Assembly (NCBI GenBank): GCA_030248065.1
Contig: JASAMV010002104.1
Location: forward strand, 1-64,000
Source: Rhynchonema sp. JSB1_4
Lineage: Eukaryota; Nematoda; Chromadorea; Monhysterida; Xyalidae
Direction: 5' to 3'
Length of the DNA stretch: 64,000 bases
Under the pieces are notes generated by a model, which ran no database searches, was not told the origin of the DNA, and worked only from the letters and a program-made list of their open reading frames with translations. Numbering within the stretch: the stretch's first letter is position 1; each line of letters opens with the position of its first letter. The translations under genes were made by a program, and so were the position numbers. Of the stretch, positions 14,767 to 25,974 are shown in pieces.

Positions 14767-15082
14767 GATTGTTAATCGTAAAAATGGGAGGGCAGTGATT
14801 TGTTGGCTAAAAAACTGTTCTGTTTTGTGAAAACCCTTGTTTCACAAAGTGCGTGGTGTAACAAAGTTGCAAATCATCTAAAATGGAAAGTTCTATCTGC
14901 GGAATGATCAAAGTTAATCATGATGAAAATCCAGACAAATGCATAGAATGAAACCTGTTTGCGCTGCAGTATTGATGAGCTGCGCTTGAACAAGCAAGAA
15001 TGAGGGGGACGTGTGACGAGATAACATATGTACATACGTAAATGTTCAGCTTTCTTGTAAAGTCAAGCACACACCGGGGCTC
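14767..15082 (+). repeat. 316-bp block duplicated at 20475-20785
   Basis: The block starts GATTGTTAATCGTAAAAATG and ends GCACACACCGGGGCTC. It matches 20475-20785 over its whole length with scattered substitutions and small indels. The two copies lie upstream of the protease gene (0.7 kb from its ATG) and the lectin gene (84 bp from its ATG). No terminal repeats or coding frame are seen. Confidence 0.85.
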
Positions 15083-15714
15083 TCATGCCGGTAAGTTCGT
15101 GATATTTTTTGATGCGTTGCTTTGTGGGTTGTTAATCATTGAATATTGTAGATTCACAAAAGAAACTAAACGGAAAAAAGTTTCAGTTTCAGCGTGAAAG
15201 GTGAATGTATCGCAATGAATCACAAATCATAAAAAAAGCCCTGCACTGCAAGCAGCAACCAATGACGCTTGTTGCCGAGATGCGTGGTTGTTCCAATTTC
15301 CTTGCGCCGACTTTTAAAAGATCGTGCATCCGCAACGGTATGACTCCGTATGTCAATTCAAATATCTGGAAAACAGTTCTCCAGTGACACAGATGGTTGT
15401 TTGCTAACAGTTGCATATATGTCCAGGGTAAACATCAATGAACTGAACTGAAAAGTTGAATAATGACCATTAAAGCAGTTGAAAAACAGGATATTAAAAA
15501 CAGCATAATAAAAAACAAGGTTGAGCTTTGCGCGAAAACGGTTGTTTCCGTTCAGCAGCATGGACCGCTTCAGGTTTTACATCCTCAATTGCGAGTTGGT
15601 TTCTTTTTTAACTGATAATTGCGTAATATTCTGGCGCATAATGCGTCTTTTGTCCAATTTCCCACTGACCTATGCCCATGCATATTGACCTTAATCGTAT
15701 CCTGCTTGCAATGG
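15083..15714. other. Protease upstream region
   Basis: No open frame of note. The last 60 bp, from CATATTGACC to TGGTATAAATA, recur in decayed form upstream of the pseudogene at 19292, so the promoter was duplicated together with the gene. Confidence 0.5.
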
Positions 15715-15722
15715 TATAAATA
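15715..15722 (+). promoter_or_regulatory. TATA box of the protease gene
   Basis: TATAAATA lies 67 bp before the last base upstream of the ATG. A CTCTTCATTC-like initiator follows about 28 bp downstream (about 15742-15750), the expected TATA-to-start spacing. In the decayed copy the same position (19225-19232) reads CACAAATA. Confidence 0.6.
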
Positions 15723-15788
15723 AAGTCCCTTGTTGCTCAGCTCTTCATTCGATCATTATCATTTATTTCAACTCAATCCCGTTTCAAC

Positions 15789-18587
15789 ATGCGCTTCACA
15801 GCTTTCCTGTTGCTCGTCTGTGCCGCCATGGCTCTGGCATCAACAGCCAGACGCGGCAATCGTCGTCGACCAAGTGGTGTATCTGCATCATCAGCCATCA
15901 AACGAAGCAAGGTCGCCCCGACTCGTCACAGTGCCGATGATTGCGAAAGCAAACTCAACAGGTTCAAGTGCGCCAATGGTGTCTGCATCGCCTCGTGCGA
16001 GTACAATGACGGAAAGATTGATTGTGATGATGGAAGTGATGAACCTGGTAAATTGATAGTTTCGTGCTTGTTTTTTGAACTGATATGTTTTGAAACCCAC
16101 ACATTCAACTTGCATTTTGACAATGGGTTGACCCACACAATTTCTTCAGTCGCGTGTCACGAGGGGTACCTCGTTTGCAAAAACAAAATGCGCTGTTATC
16201 CGTATGCGTATTACGGAGATGGTGAAACGGACTGCGAAGACTGCAGTGATGAGCCAGGTACAACGCCACAGTTTCAGTGACCTTTTTGTAATCCTCGATC
16301 GCGTTTTCCGCACACATCATTAATCTGCGGTTGCATGTTGTCACATGACCCCCTTTATGGCACGCCTAATTGCAGAGCACACATGGGGCAGTGTGCGTCC
16401 GGGTTTGGTGACAACTACATGCCCAATTTCGACGACGACAACGACGACACCCGCACCAATTGGGCAATGTGGTGTGCAGGCACCTCAGTACCCACCAAAC
16501 GTGATGAAGCAGCAAGGTGGTCGTCGACGAACGTCGAACAGCAGACGACAGCGTGGCAGCGCGCGAGTTGACAGTAAGATCGCTTTATTGGTGGCAACTT
16601 TTCCAGGAACAAATTTTCCCAAAACATGTTCATTCAAGAGAACACGCACAAAAAACGGCGATTAAAATTTCAGATGGCTTCGAAGCGGCTGAACACTCAT
16701 GGCCGTGGCAGGTATGGCTCGGCAATTGTGGTGGTTCGATATTGTCCGAACGTTTGGTGGTTACGGCTGCTCATTGTGGGTGCGTGTGTACTGGCAGCTG
16801 CGTTTTGCATTTTGGGTGATATTTTCGAAACGGTGTAAAGGTGAGTTGGGTGCAAAGGTCGGTGTAAGCTCAATCGAAAGCTTGGTCGGTGTCAGCTCGG
16901 TGTAAACATGAAACATTGCCTGCTGTTAACGTGGAATGTTTCATGTTTACACCGAGCTGACACCGACCGAGCTTTCGACCGAGCTTACACCGACCTTTAC
17001 ACCCAACTGAGCTTTACACCGTTTCGAAAATGCCACCCTTTGTCTCGAGTTTGACTTAATGTGCCGTACCTAGTGTTAAGCCTATGCTTTAATTTGTGCA
17101 CAACTTGTCCACGAACGATACTATAGAGCATTGAAGTGCATATATTTATGAACATACTGTGTCATACCCACACAAAGTTTCAGAGCACAACTTTTGCTTC
17201 ACACGAATGTACTGCACACACATAGTACCTTTGTGTACATATATGTGTACCTTTGTACCGATTCGAGGGCTATGTGTCACAAGTCAAACTTCAGCAAGAT
17301 ACATAGTGTTTGCTCAGACGGACAAACATGCCATGCGGAGGGCAAACGTTTGATTATGACCTTCTAGGGACGCCGGCAATGTGATCGATGTGTGGCCAGG
17401 TTTGCACCGACGATTCGAGATGGCGTACCCGGCACCACATAGGGGCACGATAGTGCACGAAACGAGTGGTACCGCCGACCTAGCCATCATTCGAGTTGAG
17501 CCTCCTTTCAATTTCACCGATGAGATCAAACCCATCTGTCTGCCCAACTCCGATCCTATTATTGGCAAGACATGCTACGTCACTGGATGGGGTCTGGAAA
17601 CTAAGGCAACAGGTATACCACATTAGGGAGGCAATTTCTGGTAAGAATGTGCCTACGTTATTTCGCAGGGTGTTCCATCATCGGTGTGCACTTCGTGTTT
17701 TTTAGAGCCACATGTTTACCACGACTACCTAACCGAGGCTCGTCAAAAAATTGATCGAGTGGGTTGCTTTGCTCCTCAAAATCTGTGTGCAGTGGGACCG
17801 CCAGCAACAAATGGCGAAATTGGAGCTGTTAACGAAAGCGTTTGCTTTGTGAGTGTAAATTACGTATCTGACCTATTCTTTCTCGCTTCGTCCAGCACGT
17901 ATGTACATTACATATTACACGATTTCGCCGGGCACGCATTGCGTTAAGGTGGAGTTATACTTGTCCATTTTGGGCTTGTAGACAATGAGGACAAATTTTT
18001 GTTTCAATCATAATTTGTGATAGCGTTGGAGCACTAATTTCGACCAGCGTAAAAGTTGCTCATTTGGTGCAGGGGAACAACTTTTACGCTGGTCGAAATT
18101 AGTGATCCGACGTTATCACAAAATATGATTGAAACAAAAATTTGTCCTCATTGTCTGCAAGCCCAAAATGGACAAGTATAACTCCAGCTTTAGATCTGTA
18201 GATGAATTATTTTATTCATAATGTACGTAGATATCATTGTGCCCATACGTTCCGACCGCCCTAATGCTGATTGAGGGGTACATTGTTTATTGCTCACCTC
18301 TATTCCATCTTTTGTCACAAACAATATTGTGAATCATTCTCAGACTCATCCAAGTGCAGAATGGCACATACAGTATGTACTTTACAATAAGGCAGTGCAT
18401 ACTTATGCTTCAGGGTGATTCTGGTGGACCACTGGTTTGCCAAAAATCCGACGGTACTGGCTGGGAGTTGACTGGTGTTGTGAGCGGCGTCACAAGAGCA
18501 TGGTGTGGTTCAGATCCGAGCGGCTCTTCGGAAGGGGTGTTCGTCAACGCCGTCATGTTCAAGACGTGGCTCGAAGGCCACATGTGA
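15789..18587 (+). CDS. Secreted mosaic serine protease (2x LDLa + S1 domain)
   Basis: Exons are 15789-16047, 16150-16257, 16376-16573, 16674-16779, 17368-17612, 17706-17848 and 18414-18587 (410 aa). The order is a signal peptide ([18 protein letters not shown]), LDLa module 1 ([20 protein letters not shown] ending DGSDEP), a variant LDLa 2 ending CEDCSDEP, a Thr/Arg-rich linker, then a chymotrypsin-fold domain. Catalytic residues are all present: His in VTAAHC, Asp in TADLAIIRV, Ser in GDSGGPLVC. The activation site is probably Arg before [16 protein letters not shown]. Six residues before the catalytic Ser lies Ser (ESVCFGDS, chymotrypsin position 189), pointing to chymotrypsin-like rather than trypsin-like specificity. 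MITEs sit in two introns. Secreted proteases of this design act in extracellular cascades or digestion; the target is unknown. Confidence 0.85.
16814..17038. mobile_element. Fold-back MITE, family A, copy 2 (TSD TTT)
   Basis: This 225-bp near-perfect palindrome starts GGGTGATATTTTCGAAACGG and ends with its inverse, flanked by TTT (16811-16813 and 17039-17041). It sits in the intron after the catalytic-His exon of the protease gene and resembles 3952-4177 closely over its full length. Confidence 0.8.
17947..18190. mobile_element. Fold-back MITE with TA flanks
   Basis: Arms run from AGGTGGAGTTATACTTGTCC to the inverse at 18171-18190. Inner arms (ACTAATTTCGACCAGCGTAA) fold around a loop of about 20 bp. 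Both flanks are TA. The element lies in the last protease intron, between the exon ending ESVCF and the GDSGGP exon. Confidence 0.75.
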
Positions 18588-18844
18588 GTGTCCATTTGAC
18601 GTGATACCGTGATGAGTTGAAGTTGTTTTTTGCCCGAGCACATTTTCAAGAATTGTTTGTGTGTGATCTAATGAGCCTACATTTATGAGAATCAGTAAAA
18701 CTTGCAATTTTCGCCTTTATGTGGCTCCGCGGTCACAAAAGTCACAGTGGTACAAAGCATCACTCATGTACATACGTCTCATTACTATAAACAAAGCAGC
18801 AACAAAATCAAACGGTAGAAAAAGCGGATGAGCGGAACTTGGGG

Positions 18845-18990
18845 CATGGGAATCATCAAAAACAGACCCATCACCATCAGAGTGCGGACAGCTTAAGTGC
18901 GCCAAGAGAGACTTCTGCACCAAATCGTGCAAAATACAAGACGGAAATATTGATGGTTACGATGAAAAGTGATGAACCAATCGGTGCATC
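18845..18990 (+). pseudogene. Orphan LDLa-module relic
   Basis: Read on the plus strand, the segment gives SECGQLKCAKRDFCTKSCK followed by QDGNIDGYDE, an LDLa module close to the protease's first one. One extra base before the SDEP motif throws the frame into TGATGA. No start, signal peptide or protease domain is attached. It is a leftover of local duplication. Confidence 0.55.
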
Positions 18991-19224
18991 ATTATCTATC
19001 CATGCTGCATATGTTTTGTAATGATGCCATAATCTGTCTCCATAAAATTCTACACCATTTATTCATTATCTTTTTATTGTTAGTCATTTATTCATTATGA
19101 AGAGCTTCAACTTAGATGAAAGAATACCCAGCGTTCAAAATAACAATTATACGTCTGCAAGTGTATCTTGCATTCACCTGTGAGCGTGCACGCGTTGACA
19201 TTCAACACATCCTGCTTGCTTTGG

Positions 19225-19232
19225 CACAAATA
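19225..19232 (+). promoter_or_regulatory. Mutated TATA element of the pseudogene copy
   Basis: CACAAATA replaces the TATAAATA of the functional gene within an otherwise matching context (CATCCTGCTTGC...TTGGCACAAATAA). Confidence 0.5.
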
Positions 19233-19291
19233 ATATCGCTCATCGCACGGTCCTTCATTCGTTCACCAATTTGATTCCATCCCGATTCGAC

Positions 19292-20110
19292 ATGCGTGTC
19301 ACAAAGGTACCCTGCTGCTCGTCTGTGCCACACGTTGGCTCTGGCGCATCAGCCGACAAACGTGGCAATCGTCGACCAAATGGTGCACCTGCATCATCGG
19401 TAGCGACAGACAAAGCAAAACGACGGACATGTACAGGCCCGATCCGACCTCGTCAGAGAGACGGTGGCTGTGACAGCCAGCCGGACGAATGCGACAATGG
19501 TGACTACATCGATTCGTGCATGTGGTTGTACAATCTTCATCGCTTTTTGACTTTGTTGAATGTGTTTTGGAGTGACAAGTGCGTCGACGCAGCAAACTTA
19601 CGGAAATAGAGTACCTTATTCACCTACTGTTCCAGTTGGGTGCCAAGGTGGGTATCACATTTGCAAAAACAAAATGCGCTGCTATCCACTGATTAATCGC
19701 TCTGAATATCCGATCCGATGTCCAAGTTTGATGTCGCCCTTGGCTTAGCCCGGCAAAAATGTTTGCACCAATGACCAATCGTGTGTGTTGCTTACCCACT
19801 TTCCTTCTTTTATCCACCGCCAGCGGTTTCACTGTCTTCCTCATGAGGGCAAGCTGCGATTCAGCAAATTTATGTCTAAGAGGCTATTTAAGCCGTAGGT
19901 TGTCTTCATGGGGCAAGATTGGCACTGCATATACTAACACTGAATAAACATTCGTTCATGCGTGTCTCAAGGTGATTCCGGTGGGCCACTCGTTTGTCAA
20001 GTGTCAGACGGTAGCTGCTGGGAGTTGACTGGAATTATAAGCGGCATCAATCGAGCTCATTGTGGAAGCGATCCACAGGGTACAAATACCCTTACGACGA
20101 ATAAAAATTA
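19292..20110 (+). pseudogene. Decayed partial copy of the LDLa serine protease
   Basis: Exon 1 keeps the ATG and the CTGCTCGTCTGTGCC core but has gained 2 bp, which destroys the signal-peptide frame. The LDLa 1 remnant (CDNGDYIDSC) and LDLa 2 remnant ([16 protein letters not shown]) follow, with stops. The last exon (about 19972-20095) keeps [20 protein letters not shown] and CGSDPQGTNT. The exons with the catalytic His and Asp are missing. The promoter TATA box is also mutated. It is non-functional as a protease. Confidence 0.75.
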
Positions 20111-20218
20111 TTTTGTTCCTCGTAAGTGCAGAAGTTGTGTTCAGTTCTGTTTATATATTCATTTATATGCTACTCAGTTCGAATTGCAAATAGTAACAAA
20201 CACACTTTTCTAACCGCA

Positions 20219-20292
20219 GAACGACGATAAATTTTTCATGAATCCGCAAACTGGCGAGTGCATGCGTCCTGTCGGGAACGGCAAGTGCCGCC
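20219..20292 (+). pseudogene. Orphan second exon of a TIL-domain inhibitor
   Basis: After an AG acceptor the frame gives NDDKFFMNPQTGECMRPVGN followed by GKC. This closely matches the second exon of the TIL-type inhibitor at 32073-32268 (NPQTGMCMRPLFGEC). No first exon with the remaining cysteines is visible nearby, so it is probably a relic, though an unrecognised short exon upstream is possible. Confidence 0.45.
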
Positions 20293-20474
20293 AAACCACG
20301 AGAAACAAGGGTTTTCAGATTTTGAAGTGTTTTCAGGTTTTGAAACAAAAAATTTCAAGCAGTCCAGTAATGAAAACTGAATATCCTCGACGCGCTTGCC
20401 ACGCATTCGGCTCAAATGCAAAAATGTCGCCAAACTCACTCACTCACACAATCCGTTCCTATTTTTGCGGTATA

Positions 20475-20785
20475 GATTGTTAATCGTAAAAATGGTAGGG
20501 CAGTGAATTATTGTCTAACAAACGGTTTTTTTGTGAAAAGCCTTGTTTTACATACAAAGAACGTGGTGTAATAAGGTTGCAATACGTCTAAAATGGAAAG
20601 TTCTGTAAAACTGATCAAACTTATTCATAATGAAAATTCAGACAAGTCCATAAAATGAAAACCGATTTGCGCTACAGCACTGATGAGCTGCGTTTCAACA
20701 AGCAATAATGTGGGGGAAGTGCGCCCAGATTGTGACATAACATAAATGTTCAGTTTTCTTGTAAAGTCAAGCATGCACCGGGGCT
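20475..20785 (+). repeat. Second copy of the 14767-15082 block
   Basis: Same orientation and order, from GATTGTTAATCGTAAAAATGG to CATGCACCGGGGCTC. It ends 84 bp before the lectin ATG, so it may contribute 5' UTR or promoter sequence to that gene. Confidence 0.85.
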
Positions 20786-20868
20786 CCATTCATTCCCTTA
20801 TCGATCAGAAGCCAGCGAAAATTCTCGAATTTCCATCCTTATTTCTCCATCGAACCCAACCAATCAGC

Positions 20869-23800
20869 ATGACCGTGTTCGCTCTGATCAAGTTGCTTCC
20901 AATTATCTGCCTGCTGATCAACGAATCGAATGCAAATTATGTCAATGTCAACGAAATTTCCGAAGAGGCCTGCAACAAGAAAATCAGCAAATACAATCGT
21001 CCCAGTATCCTCTACGACGACAACTTCTGCTTCGCCGTTTATTGTCAAGAGGGCGGATGGCCATGGTCCCAGGCCGCAGCCCAAGCCGAATGCGAGTCCC
21101 GATTGCCCGCGGACAAAGATGTCGAACAAGGCACGCTGGCCATGATCAAGCGCGAACACATCGCTGACAAGATCCTGGTGAGTTCAAACGATAATCGTTG
21201 GTTATGCAGGCAGCCAGGTATAGTGTTCAAGTAGCATTGTGTTCGCACAAAGCATGTACTGTGTATTACAAGCAACATTGCCTTGGGAGCACATCCATAT
21301 TGAACCGCGTATGATGACACGCTAACTCGGTGTGGCTGGGATGTTCGAAACAGTGGGGGATCGAAAATTGGGTTGTAACCCCGGTTGAACGCTTCAAACA
21401 TTCCACGATGAAGGGCACATTATTCTAAACGGAACGGAAGGTCAACTTGGACGGTTGATGTGCCGGTAGCTTATCAGCGAGCAATGTTTCATGTTCACAC
21501 CGAGCTACATATAACACCCACGAAGCTTTCGACAAAACTTATAACCCAACCCTCGATTACACCGCTTCGAAGATTCCAGCCGGAGACGTATAAACTGGTC
21601 CTGGCATCAAAAATATCCAAATTGTATTGGTTGGTCGTGCCGCAACAGCAAATTCAAACTGCCGTCGTGGCAAGCCATGCCATACGCGTCCAAAAAACCG
21701 TTTGTGGCAGGCGCGCTGTCGCATAGGCAGTATTCATTTTTGTGAGCAGCAGCCAATCAGCGTGCACATGATGTCAGCGGCGAGAAACGGTGCTGCTGGT
21801 GGCTACCGGCGGTCTGGACACGTAAAATATGTCTTGCCACGAAGGTATTGCCACACCCAGTGTTGTTTCAAAAAAGTTGGCAATTAAAAAAATTAAGAAT
21901 TTTTTTGAAACTATGATTTTGCTTTATTTTAATGAAAAAAAGTTTCCCAGAATGGGCTGAAACGTTCAAAACTGGCTTTTTTCGAGGCAAAAATTAACAC
22001 TTTTTCTAAGGACGGGACAATTTTTCCAAAATCGGGTCTGAGGCGCCTTGTATTGTCCCCAAACTTCACAATGATGCGCGGGGCTGGTCTTTTACAGTGA
22101 CGTGGCACCCACAATGTATTATACCACTGCATGCTGCCACACACATATATTGTATATGCCGGTCTGGTCCAAAATCGGAGTGTACAAAGTCGATCTGACA
22201 CGCACGATTTCAGCTGTGGATATTTTGGCGGTCGTATATCAGTCATACGGCATTAGATGCATTAAAATACGTTGTACGGTATGCTACAATACATTAGAGT
22301 AACATCATTAGTCAACATCAACCTCAGACTGGTCGGAGACCGCAGAATCTGCACAATATTACCGGGTGTCACCAAGTTCGGTCTCAGGCGAAAAATTTTC
22401 AATTTTTGAAAAATATGTTGTATCGATTTCATTCGTCCTGAAATGTCGTTTGCAGCCCTTATTCTAATAAAAAAAATTTTGTCAAAACAAAATGAAAAAA
22501 ATTGTTTTTAAAAAAAGTTTGTTAATTAAAAATTTATATTCAACCCTGGCCACACCTCTGCTTCTTTTCAAACTACTGTTGGTACAGTATCTTCTGCAGC
22601 AGCTTCTGCACACCACTGAACTCATTTCAAAGTGATGTTTCAGAAAAAAGCAAATGCCGATGCCAATTGCAACTTTCCCGCCTGGGTCGACGGCCATCGT
22701 ACCAAAAACTGTGGTAAGAACAACGAACACACCAGGTCCGCCTTTCGCTGGAGCGACGACCAACCGATGACCAACGCCCCATGGCACAAAGATGAACCAA
22801 ACAACAATGGCGATACCCCTGAGTGTTGCGTCGAACTGAAGTATAAAAATGAAAGGGCAGGACTGAATGATCTGGACTGCAATCTCCCCCGAGATGTGGT
22901 AATCTGCCAACAGAAAATGAAAAGTAAGTTATACTCTGACAATTCTTTTGGGAGAAACTTTTCAAACGCGTTGCCTGATCCGTAAAGCGCATGATGCGTG
23001 CACTGGCTATAGCGGTCACGTGACTTCTATAGCCAGTGCACGCATAATGCGCTTTACGGATCAGGCAACGCGATTGAAAAGTTTCTCCCAAAAGAATTGC
23101 CAGAGTATATGTAAACATCATGCTGGTATGGAAGCGGGATGGCGGACAGGACTATCGACTATGCTTGTAATTCGAGGTGTAAATTACAATTTCAATGGGT
23201 AGTTTAGTAGACAGCGTAGCGAACAACAATCTACCCGTGCCAGTTTTGAAAGCAGAGGGTTTGTGCCAGAAAAAACATCTGCTGCAATTCATGTTTAAGC
23301 ATAACCATCCAGTTTAGCTTCATCCAGTTCTCGAGACGATCCTGGCGCCTAAGCATGGTACGGAAGTCGAGGATCCCACGTATCTATTATTGTGTCTAGG
23401 TTGTTAGTATGAGTACATGCGATCTTGCCATCATGACTGTGGATGTTGCGCACAAGCTTTGGTGTTACAACACCACGAACAGCAACACGAAAAGTAACAC
23501 AAACAGGCAAAACTTGCAGTGTGTAAATTCCCACCTGAGCCACCGAAGAACACGAAACCGATCGACGGGGGGCCGTTTCCGCCTACCTACGAGCACATCA
23601 TTGAATGTATCGAAGGCTTCACGGTGTTCGACGACATCGCCACCCAAAAGATCACGTGTGAAGGAGGGGAATGGAAAGGCCTAGCAGAGTTGAAAGTGTG
23701 CGTGTCGAAAGGTCAGCCCTTCCTCGAATTCGATGGATGGGCAATAGGCAGGAGAGCAAAGACCATTACACCCTGCTCGGCACCCACCCGCCACCCGCAC

Positions 23801-24706
23801 TACAGCGGCTAACGGTGTCTCGCGTAGCCTCAGGCACCCCCATCGCGAGCGCCACTGATTACTTACACGTGACCCACTTCCGTTTTGGAAAGAATTAGGT
23901 CATGCCAGAACGAAAAGGCAACGACTCGTTTAAGTTATATAGCCTAATATTAATTTCCATGGCGATTCCGAAGCTGGAGCCCCGCCGCCTGGCTACAGGA
24001 GAAAAGTATACAACACCACACTGTAGGTGCATGTGCTGAACCATGCTAAAAGAGAACGATCACAATCCGTTACGAAATCAGAATCTTCATTGCAAATTGT
24101 CAAATTGAATCACAGATTCCTGCGACAAGCCACGCTCACTGCCGGCGAACACGAAACCCATCGATCAGAAGCCACCGTTTGCGCGTGGCGTTTCGCTCAC
24201 CGTTCAGTGTATCGAAGGCTTCAAGGTGTCGGGTGACCCGGATGGCTACGACACGACCACGCAAACGCGCACATGCGAAGCAGGAGGGAAGTGGAAAGGA
24301 GAGTGGCAAGCGTGCGTGTCGCAAAGTTAGTGATGCACGACAGTGACAGGTCACTTCACTTTGGGATTCTACAAACTATGAAACACTAGAAGACTGGGCA
24401 AATTTTTAAATCCATTAGCAAACGTTTGAACGTTAGAGAGCATGAGCGTTATATTGCAATATGGCTTTATTGCAGCACCAAACAAACAGCTACAACCAGG
24501 CACAAACTATTCGCTCTACATCATGATCGGAGCTGCTGCGTTCGGTAAGGTTTCTGTCTTGCTTCAATTGGATTTCATTCCACTCTCCTTGAAAGTATTG
24601 AAACAGCATATAGCTATGTAATATTCAAAATTGTTCAGGTTTCGTGCTCTCCGTGGCGTTGATCGGGGCTGTGTGTGTCTTTGCACGAAAGAACCAAGCA
24701 AACTGA
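20869..24706 (+). CDS. Selectin-like membrane C-type lectin (CTLD + 2 CCP + TM)
   Basis: Exons are 20869-21177, 22644-22923, 23520-23711, 24116-24325, 24476-24544 and 24639-24706 (375 aa). A signal peptide (MTVFALIKLLPIICLLINES) leads into a C-type lectin domain. Ca2+-site motifs are EPN (WHKDEPNNNG, mannose-type) and LND in place of the usual WND, with CTLD cysteines around NFCFAVYC and in ECCVE, DCN and VICQ. Two sushi/CCP modules follow: CKFPPEPPKN...WKGLAELKVC and CDKPRSLPANTKPID...WKGEWQAC. The end is one membrane span (YIMIGAAAFGFVLSVALIGA) and a short basic tail, FARKNQAN. The architecture is like vertebrate selectins without the EGF module. It is likely a cell-surface carbohydrate receptor. 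Intron 1 (1.47 kb) and intron 2 carry MITEs. Confidence 0.85.
21336..21580. mobile_element. Degenerate fold-back MITE, family A, copy 3
   Basis: It retains GATGTTCGAAACAGTGGGG at the left, CATTCCACG in the centre, GAGCAATGTTTCATGTTCACACCGAG, and CACCGCTTCGAAGATTCCAG at the right. All correspond to blocks of family A but with many substitutions. It lies in lectin intron 1. Confidence 0.6.
22930..23109. mobile_element. Near-perfect snap-back MITE (~88-bp arms)
   Basis: The arms begin TATACTCTGACAATTCTTTT and end with the inverse; they meet around GGTCACGTGAC near 23020 with almost no loop. The element lies in lectin intron 2, seven bases after the exon boundary, so it starts almost at the 5' splice site. 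Confidence 0.8.
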
Positions 24707-25061
24707 AAAGACCAGCTATATGTAGCACGCTAACTTATGCAGAATTTTGAAATGTCAACTTTTATTCCGACTTGATTTATGAATTCTAGGACGTGAAGGA
24801 ACAGGCAACTGAAAGATTTATTCTCGCCCCCTTTTTGAAATTCATGACTTCTTCCTCGAACATGAATGTGACTTCCCCTACTATTTTGACTGATGCGTGA
24901 CACAATCTCATTCATTTTTCTTGGAAATTCATTCTTCCCTCTGAACTGACTCTGATGAAAGTTAAAATTGCGGCTGATGCATTTCATTGTCAGTGTTTGG
25001 CGCATCATATCACATTCCAAATAGTTGTACTACAAGGAAACTGAGATGACCGCCTAAGGCT
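24707..25061. other. Lectin 3' flank, no further gene
   Basis: No domain-bearing frame. A 96-codon minus-strand frame at 24730-25020 has no recognisable feature. Confidence 0.5.
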
Positions 25062-25538
25062 TCACTGACGAATTTTAGCAAAACGCTTTGATAAGCAAAC
25101 GTAACAATCTTGTGCACGATCAAATTTTGAGCCAACTATCACAGGGTGCGACAGTCCAGTCTGCTCCACATGTTGCACAGATTCTATGGTAGTCAATATC
25201 TGGTCAATGATGGACAGTTGACCACATAAAACAATAGATTTCACGCACACGGAATTCAAATTTCCAGCTGGCCATCCGGTTATTAGTGTTGGAGTTGCCA
25301 ATGCATCGTCCTGCGCCTCTTTGCTGACGGTGAACACGAGGGTGGCGTAGTCGCGCAAGCGTGTCAGCACCTCAGTCTTTACTTTTAGGTGTTGAAGTTT
25401 TGATTTGAAGGTGTTGGATATGGCTTGACGGACCAAACATGACATCTGAAAACAAACCTTATGTAAAACACCAACCAGTCCTTCAGCAGAAAGCACGACA
25501 AAGTTGAGCGCACTGAACCGATCTTCAGCAGGAACCAA
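25062..25538 (-). CDS. Hypothetical protein exon, unknown family
   Basis: An open minus-strand frame of up to 158 aa. A TTGTTTTCAG acceptor just before the internal ATG at about 25445 suggests that the true coding part is the exon beginning MSCLVRQAISNTFKSKLQHL. It contains four Cys towards the end (CVKSIVLC, CYVC) and hydrophobic helices, but no motif I can name. It may be the last exon of a gene whose upstream exons I cannot find, or a relic. Confidence 0.3.
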   Translation of the reverse strand: MVPAEDRFSALNFVVLSAEGLVGVLHKVCFQMSCLVRQAISNTFKSKLQHLKVKTEVLTRLRDYATLVFTVSKEAQDDALATPTLITGWPAGNLNSVCVKSIVLCGQLSIIDQILTTIESVQHVEQTGLSHPVIVGSKFDRAQDCYVCLSKRFAKIRQ

Positions 25539-25974
25539 GGGTACGGTGCACCGATTCGTTTAGAAAATTGCGTCTGCTGACGCCAGCGTGACGCCGAAAC
25601 ATCTGACTTTGAACTTTGACGTTGTACCTACTGCGCATCTAAGAGGTGCGTGTATGTATTACAACGTAGATTTTGATTCCAGGACACCATTCACATTTAC
25701 GTTTGAGACGGTCATATTTACCGGAAGGATACAGAGGGGTAACAGCGACGTAGCCAGGTTCAAGCAAATCACGACACCAAACTCAGCCATTATGGTGTTG
25801 GTTGAGCACGGGTCAAAAAGTATCAAGTCGCGCCAAATTTTGTGGTGTAGTGTGGTTCTCCTGCAACATCGACATTTTCAAGCTTGACGTCAATCTGCGG
25901 ATCCTGGTCCCTTTTAGTACGGGATCGGGATCGGGATTGCATTTCAAAATTCACGGGATCGGAGTTGGAAAAAA

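Noticed and set aside
17669..17705. Alternative acceptor TTTCGCAG for the protease exon at 17706
   Set aside because: It would put the downstream exon out of frame and reach a stop; the TTTTTTAG at 17705 keeps the frame.
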